Shown here piece after piece: positions 24,119 through 32,869 of a DNA stretch of 64,000 nucleotides. The notes beneath the pieces were generated by a model. It saw nothing but the letters and a program-made list of their open reading frames with translations. It searched no databases and was not told where the DNA came from. Position numbers and translations under genes: made by a program. Each line of letters opens with the position of its first letter. Position 1 is the first letter of the stretch. The stretch is from the NCBI GenBank assembly GCA_937895515.1, contig CALAYS010000157.1, positions 1-64,000 on the forward strand. The letters run 5' to 3'. This stretch comes from an uncultured bacterium. Its GTDB lineage: Bacteria > Patescibacteriota > Minisyncoccia > Phycocordibacterales > UBA9973.

Positions 24119-25135
24119 ATGTCACTTTTTCGGAAAAAACTTGGAATTGATTTAGGTACAGCCAATACTCTGGTGTATGTTCCTGGTAAAGGAATAGTAC
24201 TTTGTGAACCCAGTGTTGTTGCTGTTAGTGAACAAGATAATAAGATTTTGGCTGTGGGTAACGATGCTAAAGATATGATTGGTAAGACCCCAGATTCTAT
24301 TATAGCTTACCGGCCTATGCGTGATGGAGTAATTGCTGATTATCGGGTTACCGAAGCAATGCTACGCTACTATATAACTAAAGCTTTAGGTAAATGGTCA
24401 TTTGTCCGTCCTGATGTATTAATCTCTGTTCCAGCTGGAATTACTTCAACCGAAAGACGCGCTGTTATAGAAGCTGCGCTTAAAGCCGGGGCAAAAAATG
24501 CTTATGTTGCCAAAGAACCAATTTTGGCGGCTATTGGCGCTGGAATTCCTATTTATGAATCTCACGGTCATATGGTAGTGGATATTGGTGGTGGTACTAC
24601 TGATGTTGCGGTAATATCTTTGGGCGGAATTGTGGCTTCAACATCGGTTAAATGTGCGGGTAATAAACTAGATACAGCCATAACTGATTTTATTAAAAAA
24701 TCTTTTAATTTAGCAATTGGAGATAGAACAGCCGAGCAAATAAAAATAAGAGTTGCTTCTGCTGTACCAGTAGATGATGAAATCACAATGCTTATCAAAG
24801 GCCGAGACTATATAACAGGGCTTCCAAGAACTGCCCAAGTAACAACTAATGAAATTTGCCGAGCAATTGATAAAGAATTACGAATGATGGTTAAAGCCAT
24901 TAAAGATGTACTCCAAGAAACTCCTCCGGAACTTGCTGCTGATATAATTGATCATGGTATTATTATGACTGGTGGGACTTCACAGTTGCGATCACTTCCA
25001 GAATTGGTTTATCGCCGTACTGGTGTCAAAGCTCGTCTAGCTGATGACCCAATGTTGTGTGTTGCCAAAGGCACCGGTGAAGCATTGGAGCATCTTGATA
25101 TGTACAAGCGCGCATTACTTTTAAAACAAAAATAA
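24119..25135 (+). CDS. mreB: Rod shape-determining protein MreB
   Basis: 338 residues of the bacterial actin family. The ATP-binding motif GIDLGTANT is at 9-17, the middle segment is HMVVDIGGGTTDVAVISLGG, and the end is GIIMTGGTSQLR. MreB filaments under the membrane direct peptidoglycan synthesis and cell width. It is divergent from priA and heads a plus-strand operon with holB, frr and rseP. An extended -10 (TATGCTATAGT) ends 8 nt before the ATG, predicting a leaderless transcript. Confidence 0.98.
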   Translation: MSLFRKKLGIDLGTANTLVYVPGKGIVLCEPSVVAVSEQDNKILAVGNDAKDMIGKTPDSIIAYRPMRDGVIADYRVTEAMLRYYITKALGKWSFVRPDVLISVPAGITSTERRAVIEAALKAGAKNAYVAKEPILAAIGAGIPIYESHGHMVVDIGGGTTDVAVISLGGIVASTSVKCAGNKLDTAITDFIKKSFNLAIGDRTAEQIKIRVASAVPVDDEITMLIKGRDYITGLPRTAQVTTNEICRAIDKELRMMVKAIKDVLQETPPELAADIIDHGIIMTGGTSQLRSLPELVYRRTGVKARLADDPMLCVAKGTGEALEHLDMYKRALLLKQK

Positions 25136-25149
25136 ATTAGTAATATATT

Positions 25150-25833
25150 ATGGAAAATTTAAATCCATTTTCTGTTATTCTAAAAAAAGAAAATCTTTCC
25201 CATGCTTATTTGTTTTTGGGAAATTTTGAGCAAAATAAAATTAATTTTGAAGAATCTTTATTGTCTTTGGGTGTAAAAATAAATACGCCAGGGAATTTTA
25301 TTTTTATTGGTAATACTTTTGGTAAAGATGATGCTGATCAATTAAATAGTTGGTATACAAAAGGCGCTACAGCGGACAGTCCTTATACAATAGCTGTAAT
25401 TTCAGCCGGAACATTAAAAATAGAAGCCCAGCAATTGTTGTTAAAAGTTTTTGAAGAAGCTCGCCGCCCTTATATATTTTTCTTATTTGCTCCATATGGG
25501 ACAGAGATATTGCCGACTATAAAATCTCGCTGTAGTTTAGTTGAGCTTGATTCTGTGAATCCGCCAGCTGGCGGAAAAGAAATCCAAAAATTTATAAAAA
25601 TGACAGCAGGGGATCGTGTTAAATATGTAGCCGAACAAATAAAAAATAAAGAAAGTTCAGATATTAGAATTTATACCGAAGAATTAGTTCGAGGTTTAAT
25701 AAATCATTTTCATAGTGATAGTTTTAAAAATAATAAACAAATTTTAGAAAATTTATTAAAAGCCCAAAACTCATTAGCCTCTGGTCACATCGCCCCTAAG
25801 TTTATTTTAGATTATGTGGTTACTGTGATATAA
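25150..25833 (+). CDS. holB: DNA polymerase III delta-prime subunit-like (short)
   Basis: 227 residues resembling the AAA-like N-terminal part of clamp-loader subunits. It begins with an SHAYLFLGN-type strand and has the sensor-like helix EAQQLLLKVFEEARRPYIFFLFA and the arginine-finger-region signature TILPTIKSRC-like (EILPTIKSRCSLVEL). Typical delta-prime is about 330 residues; the C-terminal collar domain is short and the P-loop is not preserved, as expected since delta-prime does not hydrolyse ATP. A palindrome-derived NPPAGGK insert follows SRCSLVELDSV. It starts 14 nt after mreB. Confidence 0.78.
   Translation: MENLNPFSVILKKENLSHAYLFLGNFEQNKINFEESLLSLGVKINTPGNFIFIGNTFGKDDADQLNSWYTKGATADSPYTIAVISAGTLKIEAQQLLLKVFEEARRPYIFFLFAPYGTEILPTIKSRCSLVELDSVNPPAGGKEIQKFIKMTAGDRVKYVAEQIKNKESSDIRIYTEELVRGLINHFHSDSFKNNKQILENLLKAQNSLASGHIAPKFILDYVVTVI
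25558..25578 (+). repeat. NPPAGGK palindrome, copy in holB
   Basis: CCGCCAGCTGGCGG (25561-25574) is a perfect 14-nt palindrome. With its AAT and AAAA flanks it matches the priA copy at 20 of 21 bases and encodes the same peptide. Confidence 0.8.
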
Positions 25834-25844
25834 TAGTTTTATAT

Positions 25845-26369
25845 ATGATTAAAGAAGCACAAATAGAATTTAAGAAAATTGAAGAATGGTTAACAAATGA
25901 ATATGGTCAAATCCATTCTGGCCGAGCAACACCAATGGTACTTGATGGTTTGCAAGTTGAACTATATGACATGATGCAACCAGTTAGAAATGTTGCAAGT
26001 ATTTCAATTGAAGACCCAAAGACTATTCGAATCGCTCCTTGGGATAAAAATGCTGTTAAAGCCATTGAAAAAGCTTTAACTGATTCAAATCTTGGATTGG
26101 GGGTAGTTGCGGATTCTGATGGTATCAGATTGATTTTCCCAGCTCTTACTACAGAGCGCCGTCAACAAACTGTAAAAATTTTAGGCCAACTTCAAGAAGA
26201 AGCTCGAATTCGTGTACGCAAAGTCCGTGGTGATTTTATGGATGAACTAAAAGATTTACCCGAAGATGATCAGCGCCGAGGTAAAGATGACATTCAAAAA
26301 TTAGTTGATGCTACAAATGCAAATCTAGAAGCAATCTTTAATAAAAAAGAAGTTGAAGTAATGAATTAA
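25845..26369 (+). CDS. frr: Ribosome recycling factor
   Basis: 174 residues with the RRF pattern: long helix, IHSGRATPMVLDGLQVELY, the beta domain VRNVASISIEDPKTIRIAPW, and the C-terminal helix pair ERRQQTVKILGQLQEEARIRVRKVR. It splits post-termination ribosomes together with EF-G. The length is near the family norm (about 185). It is located in the mreB-holB-frr-rseP operon. Confidence 0.96.
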   Translation: MIKEAQIEFKKIEEWLTNEYGQIHSGRATPMVLDGLQVELYDMMQPVRNVASISIEDPKTIRIAPWDKNAVKAIEKALTDSNLGLGVVADSDGIRLIFPALTTERRQQTVKILGQLQEEARIRVRKVRGDFMDELKDLPEDDQRRGKDDIQKLVDATNANLEAIFNKKEVEVMN

Positions 26370-26377
26370 TCCCAAAA

Positions 26378-27415
26378 ATGAATATCATAATTTTTATAGT
26401 AGTACTATTGGTTGTTGTAATTGTGCACGAGTACGGGCATTTTTTTGCTGCACGTAGTATGGGTATGCATGTTAGTGAATTTGCTTTTGGTTTTCCACCA
26501 AAACTTTTTGGGTTCAAGCGTGGGTCTACTCAGTATTCTATAAATTTAATTCCTCTTGGTGGATATGTTTTAATTGATGGACAAGATGGTGTTGACGATG
26601 ATCCAAATAAAGACCATAGTAAAAGTTTTCATAATAAAACACGATTGGCTCAAATTTGGGTTTTGTTTGCAGGGCCATTAATGAATATTGTATTGGCGTA
26701 TATTTTAATTGTTGGTTCATATTTAGGGGTTCATAAAATAGAGTCTAGTGTGGTTTCGCCAGTTGTGGTTTTAGAAGTTACCAAAGGCAGTCCTGCTGAA
26801 ATTGCTGGAATAAAATCTGGAGATAGAATAATAAACATCACAACCCCAGAAGAAATTCAAAAAATAGTTTCAAATAGTGGTGAGAGTTTAACTTTACCAA
26901 TATTGCGTAATAATGAACAAATTGATATTACTGTAATTCCAAATACTGATGTATCTGGAAACAAAAAAATAGGTGTATCGCTTGGTACACTAGATTCTAA
27001 AAAATTATCTTTTGGAAAAGCCCTAATTCAATCAGCTAAAGATACTTATTTAATTACAAAACAAACAATCAATGGATTTGGCCAAATGTTTGGTAAATTG
27101 TTTACTGGTCATAGTGTTAAAGATTCTCTTATGGGCCCAGTTGGTATAGCTAAACAGGTGGGGACTGTGGCTAATTTTGGATTTAGTTATTTATTAACAT
27201 TTACTGCAATTATTTCTATAAATCTTGGAATACTAAATTTGTTGCCATTGCCAGCATTAGATGGTGGACGAATATTTATAACTATTATTGAATCTATTCG
27301 TAAAAAAAGCTTTTCTAAAAAAGTCATCGGTACTATTCATACCATTGGATTTTTTACGCTTATGGCTTTGCTGGTATTTATAACAATTCTTGATGTTGTA
27401 AAAATATTTAAATAA
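26378..27415 (+). CDS. rseP: RseP/site-2-protease family zinc metalloprotease
   Basis: 345 residues, integral membrane. The zinc-binding HEYGH (17-21) is in the first helix, a single PDZ domain lies at about 115-195, and the last-helix motif LLPLPALDGGRIF carries the third metal ligand (Asp). This family cleaves membrane-spanning regulators, such as anti-sigma factors, within the bilayer, and degrades signal peptides. No anti-sigma factor is seen nearby. It has one PDZ domain, not two as in E. coli RseP. Confidence 0.95.
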   Translation: MNIIIFIVVLLVVVIVHEYGHFFAARSMGMHVSEFAFGFPPKLFGFKRGSTQYSINLIPLGGYVLIDGQDGVDDDPNKDHSKSFHNKTRLAQIWVLFAGPLMNIVLAYILIVGSYLGVHKIESSVVSPVVVLEVTKGSPAEIAGIKSGDRIINITTPEEIQKIVSNSGESLTLPILRNNEQIDITVIPNTDVSGNKKIGVSLGTLDSKKLSFGKALIQSAKDTYLITKQTINGFGQMFGKLFTGHSVKDSLMGPVGIAKQVGTVANFGFSYLLTFTAIISINLGILNLLPLPALDGGRIFITIIESIRKKSFSKKVIGTIHTIGFFTLMALLVFITILDVVKIFK

Positions 27416-27436
27416 AAAACGCGGGCAAAACCCGCG
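27414..27436 (-). terminator. Terminator of the 27458-27907 gene
   Basis: CGCGGG/CCCGCG with loop CAAAA is followed on the minus strand by T6 (A tract 27414-27419). It may also slow transcription leaving rseP, whose stop it touches. Confidence 0.88.
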
Positions 27437-27457
27437 CATTGTTATATTATTTTATTT

Positions 27458-27907
27458 TTATGGTCCTGTTTTTATTATTCCGTTTGAAAAAATTTCAAAC
27501 CAAGGTTTTAGAATCTCTCTTATAAAAAACCCGGTAACAAGTCCTATTGAACTTGCCAGTGGGTAGTAATAGAGATTATTAAAGTATAAACATAAAATAA
27601 TTAGTATCACCATACTTATGTACCTAATTATTTGTTTTTTTATGAGTACTCCGTAAATTAACACAAAAAAACAATTCATTACAAGTAATGGCCATGTATT
27701 CTGGGCATGGCACCATTTTTCTATTTTTGGGTTAATAATTAATTCTATATTTGCAATTATTAACAATGTAAAAATAGAAATAAAGAATTTATTATCCCAA
27801 AACCAATCTACAATTTTTTTAAACCAGTTTACAAGCTGGTCAAATCTGTTTTCTTTTTCCAGGATTCCGTTATAACGAATATCCGGATCATTTACTTTCG
27901 TTTTCAT
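27458..27907 (-). CDS. Multi-pass membrane protein, unknown function (149 aa)
   Basis: After a polar, charged N terminus (1-35) there are about four hydrophobic helices, with an amphipathic segment FIREILKPWFEIF near the end. The start at 27907 is preferred over an ATG 21 nt upstream because AAAGGA sits 6 nt before it, one of the clearer Shine-Dalgarno sequences in the window. Single gene with its own terminator. No family recognised. Confidence 0.65.
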   Translation of the reverse strand: MKTKVNDPDIRYNGILEKENRFDQLVNWFKKIVDWFWDNKFFISIFTLLIIANIELIINPKIEKWCHAQNTWPLLVMNCFFVLIYGVLIKKQIIRYISMVILIILCLYFNNLYYYPLASSIGLVTGFFIREILKPWFEIFSNGIIKTGP

Positions 27908-28069
27908 GATGTTCCTTTTTATATACAATAACTAATACAAATAATTATGTCAATAGGTGAGTGTATTATCAATATTTGCTATTTTAATAGAAATCTGGTA
28001 TTATAACCTTTATAAATATGCGGTTTAACGCGTGTTTTATTTTTTACTCAAAATAATACTATTTTAAAA

Positions 28070-29869
28070 ATGGAAATTCGAAATATCGCAATCATTGCCC
28101 ACGTTGACCATGGAAAAACAACATTAACTGACAAATTAATGCAGTTTTGTGGATCAGGTGAAGCTGGCTCTACTATGGACACAAACGATCTTGAAAAAGA
28201 GCGCGGTATTACGATTTATTCTAAAAACACTTCTGTTAACTGGAAAGGTACAAAAATTAACATTATTGATACTCCAGGTCACGCGGACTTTGGGTCTGAA
28301 GTTGAACGTGTTTTAAAATCAATTGATTCTGTATTATTACTTGTTGATGCTCAAGAAGGTCCAATGCCTCAAACTCGTTTCGTATTAAAAAAATCTCTTG
28401 AACTTGGTTTAAAGCCAATTGTTGTATTAAACAAAATTGATAAACCAGCAGCTAACCCAGCTCGGGCACATGATGAAATTTTAGAATTATTTATTGAACT
28501 TGGTGCAGGGGATGATCAATTAGATTTTCCAATGATTTATGCTATTGGCCGTGAAGGTGTAGCTATGAAAAACCTAGAAGATGAACGTAAAGATTTATCA
28601 CCACTACTAGACATGATAATTGAACATGTCCCAAACGCTGTTAAAAATGAAAACATGCCTGTTCAAGCTCAAGTTTTTTCACTTGGCTATGATTCATTCT
28701 TAGGGCGTCTTGGTATCGTTCGAGTTTATGCTGGTGATTTAAAAAATAATAGTGAAGTTTTTATTCATACAGCAGATGGGACTCTTCGTCCAGGTAAAAT
28801 AAATAAAATATTTCAATTTGAAGGTGTAAACCGTGTTTCTACTGAAGTTCTAACTGCTGGAAACATTGGAGTTGTTGCTGGAATCCCAGATATTACAATT
28901 AGTGAGACTATAGTTGATTCAAAAAGCACTCCTTCTATGGGTGATATTACAATTGATGAACCAACAATTTCACTACGATTCTTAGTTAATGATTCACCAT
29001 TTGCTGGACGCGAAGGTAAATATGTTACATCACGCCAAATCCGTGAAAGACTTGAAAGAGAGCTTGAAGTTAACGTTGGTCTTCGTGTTGATTTCCAAGA
29101 AGATGGTTCATCTATGGTATATGGCCGTGGAGAATTACACATTGCGGTACTTCTTGAACAAATGCGTCGCGAAGGTTATGAAATCCAAGTTTCTCAACCA
29201 CAAGCAATTGTAAAAACAATCGATGGTGTTAAAAGTGAACCTTATGAAGAAGTTACTATTGATGTTCCAACAGAATATTCAGGTGCAGTTCTTGAAAAAA
29301 TGACACGCCGCCGAGGTCTTATAACTAACATGACAGAGCGTGAAGGTATAACTCGTGTTACTCTTGAAGTTCCAACTCGTGGACTTTTGGGTTATCGTAG
29401 TCAATTCGTTATTGATACAAAAGGTCTTGGAATTATTTCTTCAAGATTTGTAGGTTTCAAAGACTATGCTGGTGAAATATCCCACAACGATGTTGGTTCA
29501 ATGACATCAATGATGAGCGGTAAAGCTGTAGCTTTTGCATTATGGAATCTAGAAGAACGTGGAGTTTTATATATAGGTCATGGAACTGAAGTCTATGAAG
29601 GTATGGTTATCGGTAACACATTAAAAGGTGACGAACTAGCTGTGAATCCAATCAAAGGAAAACAACTTACTAACATGCGTGCATCTGGTACAGATGAATC
29701 AATCTCATTAAAACCACCTTATACTTTAACAATTGAAAGGGGACTAGAGACAATGAAATGGGATGAGTATCTAGAAATCACACCTAAAAGCGTCCGTCTT
29801 CGAAAAAAGTTTTTAACTGAGCAGGAACGATCTAAGAACAAACGCCAAACAATAGATGGGGATAAATAA
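28070..29869 (+). CDS. typA: Ribosome-associated GTPase TypA/BipA
   Basis: 599 residues, an EF-G-like translational GTPase with the TypA domain order. The G1 motif AHVDHGKT is at 10-17, DTPGHADFG is G3 and NKIDKP is G4. Domains II, III and V follow, plus the TypA-specific C-terminal domain (about 480-599). TypA acts in late 50S assembly and stress adaptation. It is preceded by a 160-nt gap with a TATTAT box and a leader of roughly 70 nt, unlike the many leaderless genes here. Confidence 0.97.
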   Translation: MEIRNIAIIAHVDHGKTTLTDKLMQFCGSGEAGSTMDTNDLEKERGITIYSKNTSVNWKGTKINIIDTPGHADFGSEVERVLKSIDSVLLLVDAQEGPMPQTRFVLKKSLELGLKPIVVLNKIDKPAANPARAHDEILELFIELGAGDDQLDFPMIYAIGREGVAMKNLEDERKDLSPLLDMIIEHVPNAVKNENMPVQAQVFSLGYDSFLGRLGIVRVYAGDLKNNSEVFIHTADGTLRPGKINKIFQFEGVNRVSTEVLTAGNIGVVAGIPDITISETIVDSKSTPSMGDITIDEPTISLRFLVNDSPFAGREGKYVTSRQIRERLERELEVNVGLRVDFQEDGSSMVYGRGELHIAVLLEQMRREGYEIQVSQPQAIVKTIDGVKSEPYEEVTIDVPTEYSGAVLEKMTRRRGLITNMTEREGITRVTLEVPTRGLLGYRSQFVIDTKGLGIISSRFVGFKDYAGEISHNDVGSMTSMMSGKAVAFALWNLEERGVLYIGHGTEVYEGMVIGNTLKGDELAVNPIKGKQLTNMRASGTDESISLKPPYTLTIERGLETMKWDEYLEITPKSVRLRKKFLTEQERSKNKRQTIDGDK

Positions 29870-29873
29870 ACAT

Positions 29874-29902
29874 TTGACATTATATTAGATATAACATATA
29901 AT
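29874..29902 (+). promoter_or_regulatory. Promoter TTGACA-17-TATAAT
   Basis: A full consensus promoter (-35 29874-29879, -10 29897-29902) lies 4 nt after the typA stop. It drives the sigma-4/HARE gene with a leader of about 35 nt. Confidence 0.85.
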
Positions 29903-29943
29903 GAAAAAAGAAATAAAATTATTATTAATTTCAATCGTATAAA

Positions 29944-31002
29944 ATGCCTACCTTGAAAGACAAACAAGTAAAAGGAAGTAAAATCTCTTTTAAACCTAAA
30001 CAAGTTACAAAAAAACTTATTGGACATCTCCAAGACCGATCTCATGATGTGGTTGTTAGTCGTTTTGGACTAGGAACTGATTTAGAACATCGAACGCTAG
30101 AAGCTATCGGAGCCAAATATGGAATCACTCGTGAGCGCGTTCGCCAAATCGAACATGCGGCTCTTACTGCAATTCGTAAAAACTCAGCTTTCAAGGAAGA
30201 ATCTGGTGTATTTTCTGAAATTAAATCTTTAATGAAAGATCTTGGTTCATTAATTGAAGAAGACGAATTACTAAATACAATTTCTAGTGATAAATCAACT
30301 CAAAACCATGTCCATTTTTATTTAGTTCTTGGAGATGAATTCAAAAAAATAAAAGAAGATGAACATTTTAAATCTCGTTGGCATATCGATGAAGAATTAT
30401 CTGATCAAGTTCATGTTGCTCTTCATTCATTATACGCATCACTTGGTGATAATGAATTAGTAACAGAAGGTGAATTTATAACTAAATTTATTGAACACTG
30501 TAAAAAAGCAAATACTGAAGTTTTAAATGAAGAAATTGCAAAACGTTACCTTCGTACATCTAAAAGAATTGCAAAAAATCCACTAGGTGAATGGGGTAAA
30601 TCAGGAACAAGTGGGGTTAAAACTCGTGGTATCAAAGATTATGCATATTTAATGATGCGCAAACATGGTTCTCCAATGCATTTTCGTGAAGTAGCAAAAG
30701 CAATTTCTGAAACATTTGGTAAGAAAACTCATACTGCAACATGTCATAATGAATTAATCAAAGACAATCGTTTTATATTAGTTGGTCGCGGTATTTATGC
30801 TTTAAAAGAATGGGGTTACAAACCAGGAATTGTTCGAGAAGTCATAAAAGATATTTTAAAACAATACGGCCCAATGACTAAAGATGATATAGTTGATCAT
30901 GTAATGAAAGAAAGATACTTGAAAAAGAATACAATACTTGTAAACCTGCAAAATGCTAAATACTTTAAAAAAGGTAAAAATAATTTATACACACTAGCTT
31001 AA
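29944..31002 (+). CDS. Sigma-70 region 4-like/HARE-HTH DNA-binding protein
   Basis: 352 residues. Residues about 38-85 match sigma region 4: RFGLGTDLEHRTLEAIGAKY followed by GITRERVRQIEHAAL, the -35-recognition helix-turn-helix. No region 2 is present, so it is not a complete sigma factor. After a helical linker, a HARE-HTH winged helix (about 228-285, KDYAYLMMRKHGSPMHFREVAKAI) is followed by a second winged-helix-like segment (about 293-350). HARE-HTH occurs in the RNA polymerase delta subunit. A polymerase-associated regulator is likely but not proven. It has its own strong promoter and terminator. Confidence 0.82.
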   Translation: MPTLKDKQVKGSKISFKPKQVTKKLIGHLQDRSHDVVVSRFGLGTDLEHRTLEAIGAKYGITRERVRQIEHAALTAIRKNSAFKEESGVFSEIKSLMKDLGSLIEEDELLNTISSDKSTQNHVHFYLVLGDEFKKIKEDEHFKSRWHIDEELSDQVHVALHSLYASLGDNELVTEGEFITKFIEHCKKANTEVLNEEIAKRYLRTSKRIAKNPLGEWGKSGTSGVKTRGIKDYAYLMMRKHGSPMHFREVAKAISETFGKKTHTATCHNELIKDNRFILVGRGIYALKEWGYKPGIVREVIKDILKQYGPMTKDDIVDHVMKERYLKKNTILVNLQNAKYFKKGKNNLYTLA

Positions 31003-31010
31003 TAGTGGAT

Positions 31011-31037
31011 AAAACCTCCTACAATCTAGGAGGTTTT
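31011..31037 (+). terminator. Hairpin terminator
   Basis: AAAACCTCCTA pairs with TAGGAGGTTTT around CAATC. It ends the sigma-4/HARE gene. The next gene's TATAAT follows at 31042-31047. Confidence 0.88.
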
Positions 31038-31053
31038 ATGTTATAATAGCCAT

Positions 31054-31602
31054 ATGTCAGGAGGTCATGGTTCATCCGGTACACCCACACTACTTATTGT
31101 AATAATAAGTGTTGTTTTAATTGGTGCTTTGATCGGTATTTTTTACCCCAAAGGTATTATTAATAACAAAAAAGTAGTTCCTACTATTGATACGCTTGGC
31201 AGAGTCAATGCTGATAAAGTTAAACCCCAAGATAATCGCGAAACTGATGCTTATTATACAAAAGCCAACATTGATACAAATGTTTGTGGTATTAAAGTTT
31301 TTTCACCTTTGCCTGGTCAAAAAGTAAGTTTCCCACTCGAAGTTTCTGGTTATGTAAATGGTTGTAATTGGGTACCTTTTGAAGGCCAAGTTGGAACAAT
31401 TGAAATTCGTGATTCTAAAAATGCAATTGCTCCACTAATAATTATTCCTGTTGATGGTGACAATTATACTTTGCCAGCTTATTTTAAAGTTAAAATCTCT
31501 CCTCAATTTAATCCAATGTCCAGTAATGGAGTTTTGATTTTCCATAATGATGACCCCAGCGGTGAAAAACCAGAAACATTTCAAGTCCCTATAATTTTTT
31601 AA
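31054..31602 (+). CDS. Membrane-anchored Gmad2-like immunoglobulin-fold protein
   Basis: 182 residues: one N-terminal transmembrane anchor (about 11-30), a polar linker, then an Ig-like beta sandwich (about 78-182) with the Gmad2 pattern CGIKVFSPLPGQKVSFPLEV, VSGYVNGCNWVPFEG and a final FQVPIIF strand. Gmad2 was defined in spore-germination proteins and in Patescibacteria is typically a surface domain. Two Cys (near 78 and 104) could form a disulfide. TATAAT ends 6 nt before the ATG. It heads the operon 31054-35783. Confidence 0.78.
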   Translation: MSGGHGSSGTPTLLIVIISVVLIGALIGIFYPKGIINNKKVVPTIDTLGRVNADKVKPQDNRETDAYYTKANIDTNVCGIKVFSPLPGQKVSFPLEVSGYVNGCNWVPFEGQVGTIEIRDSKNAIAPLIIIPVDGDNYTLPAYFKVKISPQFNPMSSNGVLIFHNDDPSGEKPETFQVPIIF

Positions 31603-31608
31603 TTTATA

Positions 31609-32868
31609 ATGTTTGAATTTTACTTAGCTAATATAATTTTGGGGATAATAAAAGTTTTATTGGTTCTTTTACCAATTCCTTTGGCATATATTGCTTATAT
31701 TATGTGGCACCACTATGTCAGTGAGGATTGGATTTCGGGTATTCAATGGCAGTTACTTGAATTAAATATTCCTCAACAAGTTGTTAAGACTCCACTCGCA
31801 ATGGAAACAATATTAGCAAATGCTTTTTATCATAAATCGGGTAAAGGTCTTTGGGAAGAATATTGGCAAGGTGCGGTTCATTTTTTCTTTTCACTTGAGA
31901 TAGTCTCTATCGAGGGTCGTGTTCATTTTTATGTAAATACACCCAGCCGTGTTGTACCTTTAATTAAATCACAAATTTATGCGCAGTATCCTCAGGCTAA
32001 AGTCACAGAAGTTGAAGATTATGTTTGGTCAGTACCCAGAATTGGTAAAAAAACTGGTTGGTCTATGTGGGGTTGTGAATGGACACTAGAGAGAGAAGAT
32101 CCTTACCCAATCAAAACCTATGTTGATTACGGGCTTGATAAAGTTGTTAAAGATTCTAACGAACAAGTTGACCCTATTGTTTCTTTGGTTGAATTTCTTT
32201 CTACTATTGGTCCAGGTGAACATATTTGGACACAGTTAATTATCCGTTGGTCTAAGAAAACTTATGAAGGCGGTCATACTTTTTTAGAAGAATGTGACCG
32301 AGTTTTAGCTGATATTGTAAAACCTTATTCTAAACAAAATTTTGATGCTACAACAGGAGAATTAACTTCTCTTGAAGTCCGTCCACCAGACTATTTAAAG
32401 GACGAAATTACTGCCATTAGTGACAAACAACACAAGCTTTGTTTTGATTGTGGAATGCGTACAATTTATCTAGCTAAAGCCGAGGTTTTTGACCAACAGA
32501 AGCGCCGAGCTCTTCGTATGATGTACCGCCAATATAATAACCCTGTATTTAATTCTCTAAAAAGAATCAATGCGACTCAGTATGATAGTCCTTGGGAAGA
32601 TCCTTTTGATATTGTTTTAACTGTTCGTAAAAATCGAATGCTTGACTGGTATAGATTCCGAGTATTTTTCCACCCGCCATGGCAATTTGCTTTTAAATAC
32701 CCATTTCCTTTAAATTTATTCATTGTAACTGACCCACCACAAGTTTTTGTTTTGAATACTGAAGAAATAGCTACACTATTTCATTTCCCATCTACAATTA
32801 TGGCTACACCGTCAATTAAACGTGTAGAAACAAGAACAAGTAAAGCTCCAACAAACCTACCAATATAA
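31609..32868 (+). CDS. CPR-type membrane protein, unknown function (419 aa)
   Basis: One or two N-terminal transmembrane helices (about 5-35) precede a large soluble region. Recognisable stretches are FFFSLEIVSIEGRVHFYVNT and SQIYAQYPQAKVTEVEDY. The C terminus has the arrangement TLFHFPSTIMATPSIKRVE followed by APTNLP. I recall that this last pattern also occurs near the ends of HerA/VirB4-like DUF87 ATPases of CPR bacteria, so the protein may act with such an ATPase. That is inference, and no ATPase gene is in this window. It starts 6 nt after the Gmad2 gene. Confidence 0.65.
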   Translation: MFEFYLANIILGIIKVLLVLLPIPLAYIAYIMWHHYVSEDWISGIQWQLLELNIPQQVVKTPLAMETILANAFYHKSGKGLWEEYWQGAVHFFFSLEIVSIEGRVHFYVNTPSRVVPLIKSQIYAQYPQAKVTEVEDYVWSVPRIGKKTGWSMWGCEWTLEREDPYPIKTYVDYGLDKVVKDSNEQVDPIVSLVEFLSTIGPGEHIWTQLIIRWSKKTYEGGHTFLEECDRVLADIVKPYSKQNFDATTGELTSLEVRPPDYLKDEITAISDKQHKLCFDCGMRTIYLAKAEVFDQQKRRALRMMYRQYNNPVFNSLKRINATQYDSPWEDPFDIVLTVRKNRMLDWYRFRVFFHPPWQFAFKYPFPLNLFIVTDPPQVFVLNTEEIATLFHFPSTIMATPSIKRVETRTSKAPTNLPI

Positions 32869-32869
32869 T

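Noticed and set aside
29901..29942. 13-codon ORF in the leader of the sigma-4/HARE gene
   Set aside because: Its ATG overlaps the -10 box TATAAT, so it would not be in the mRNA.
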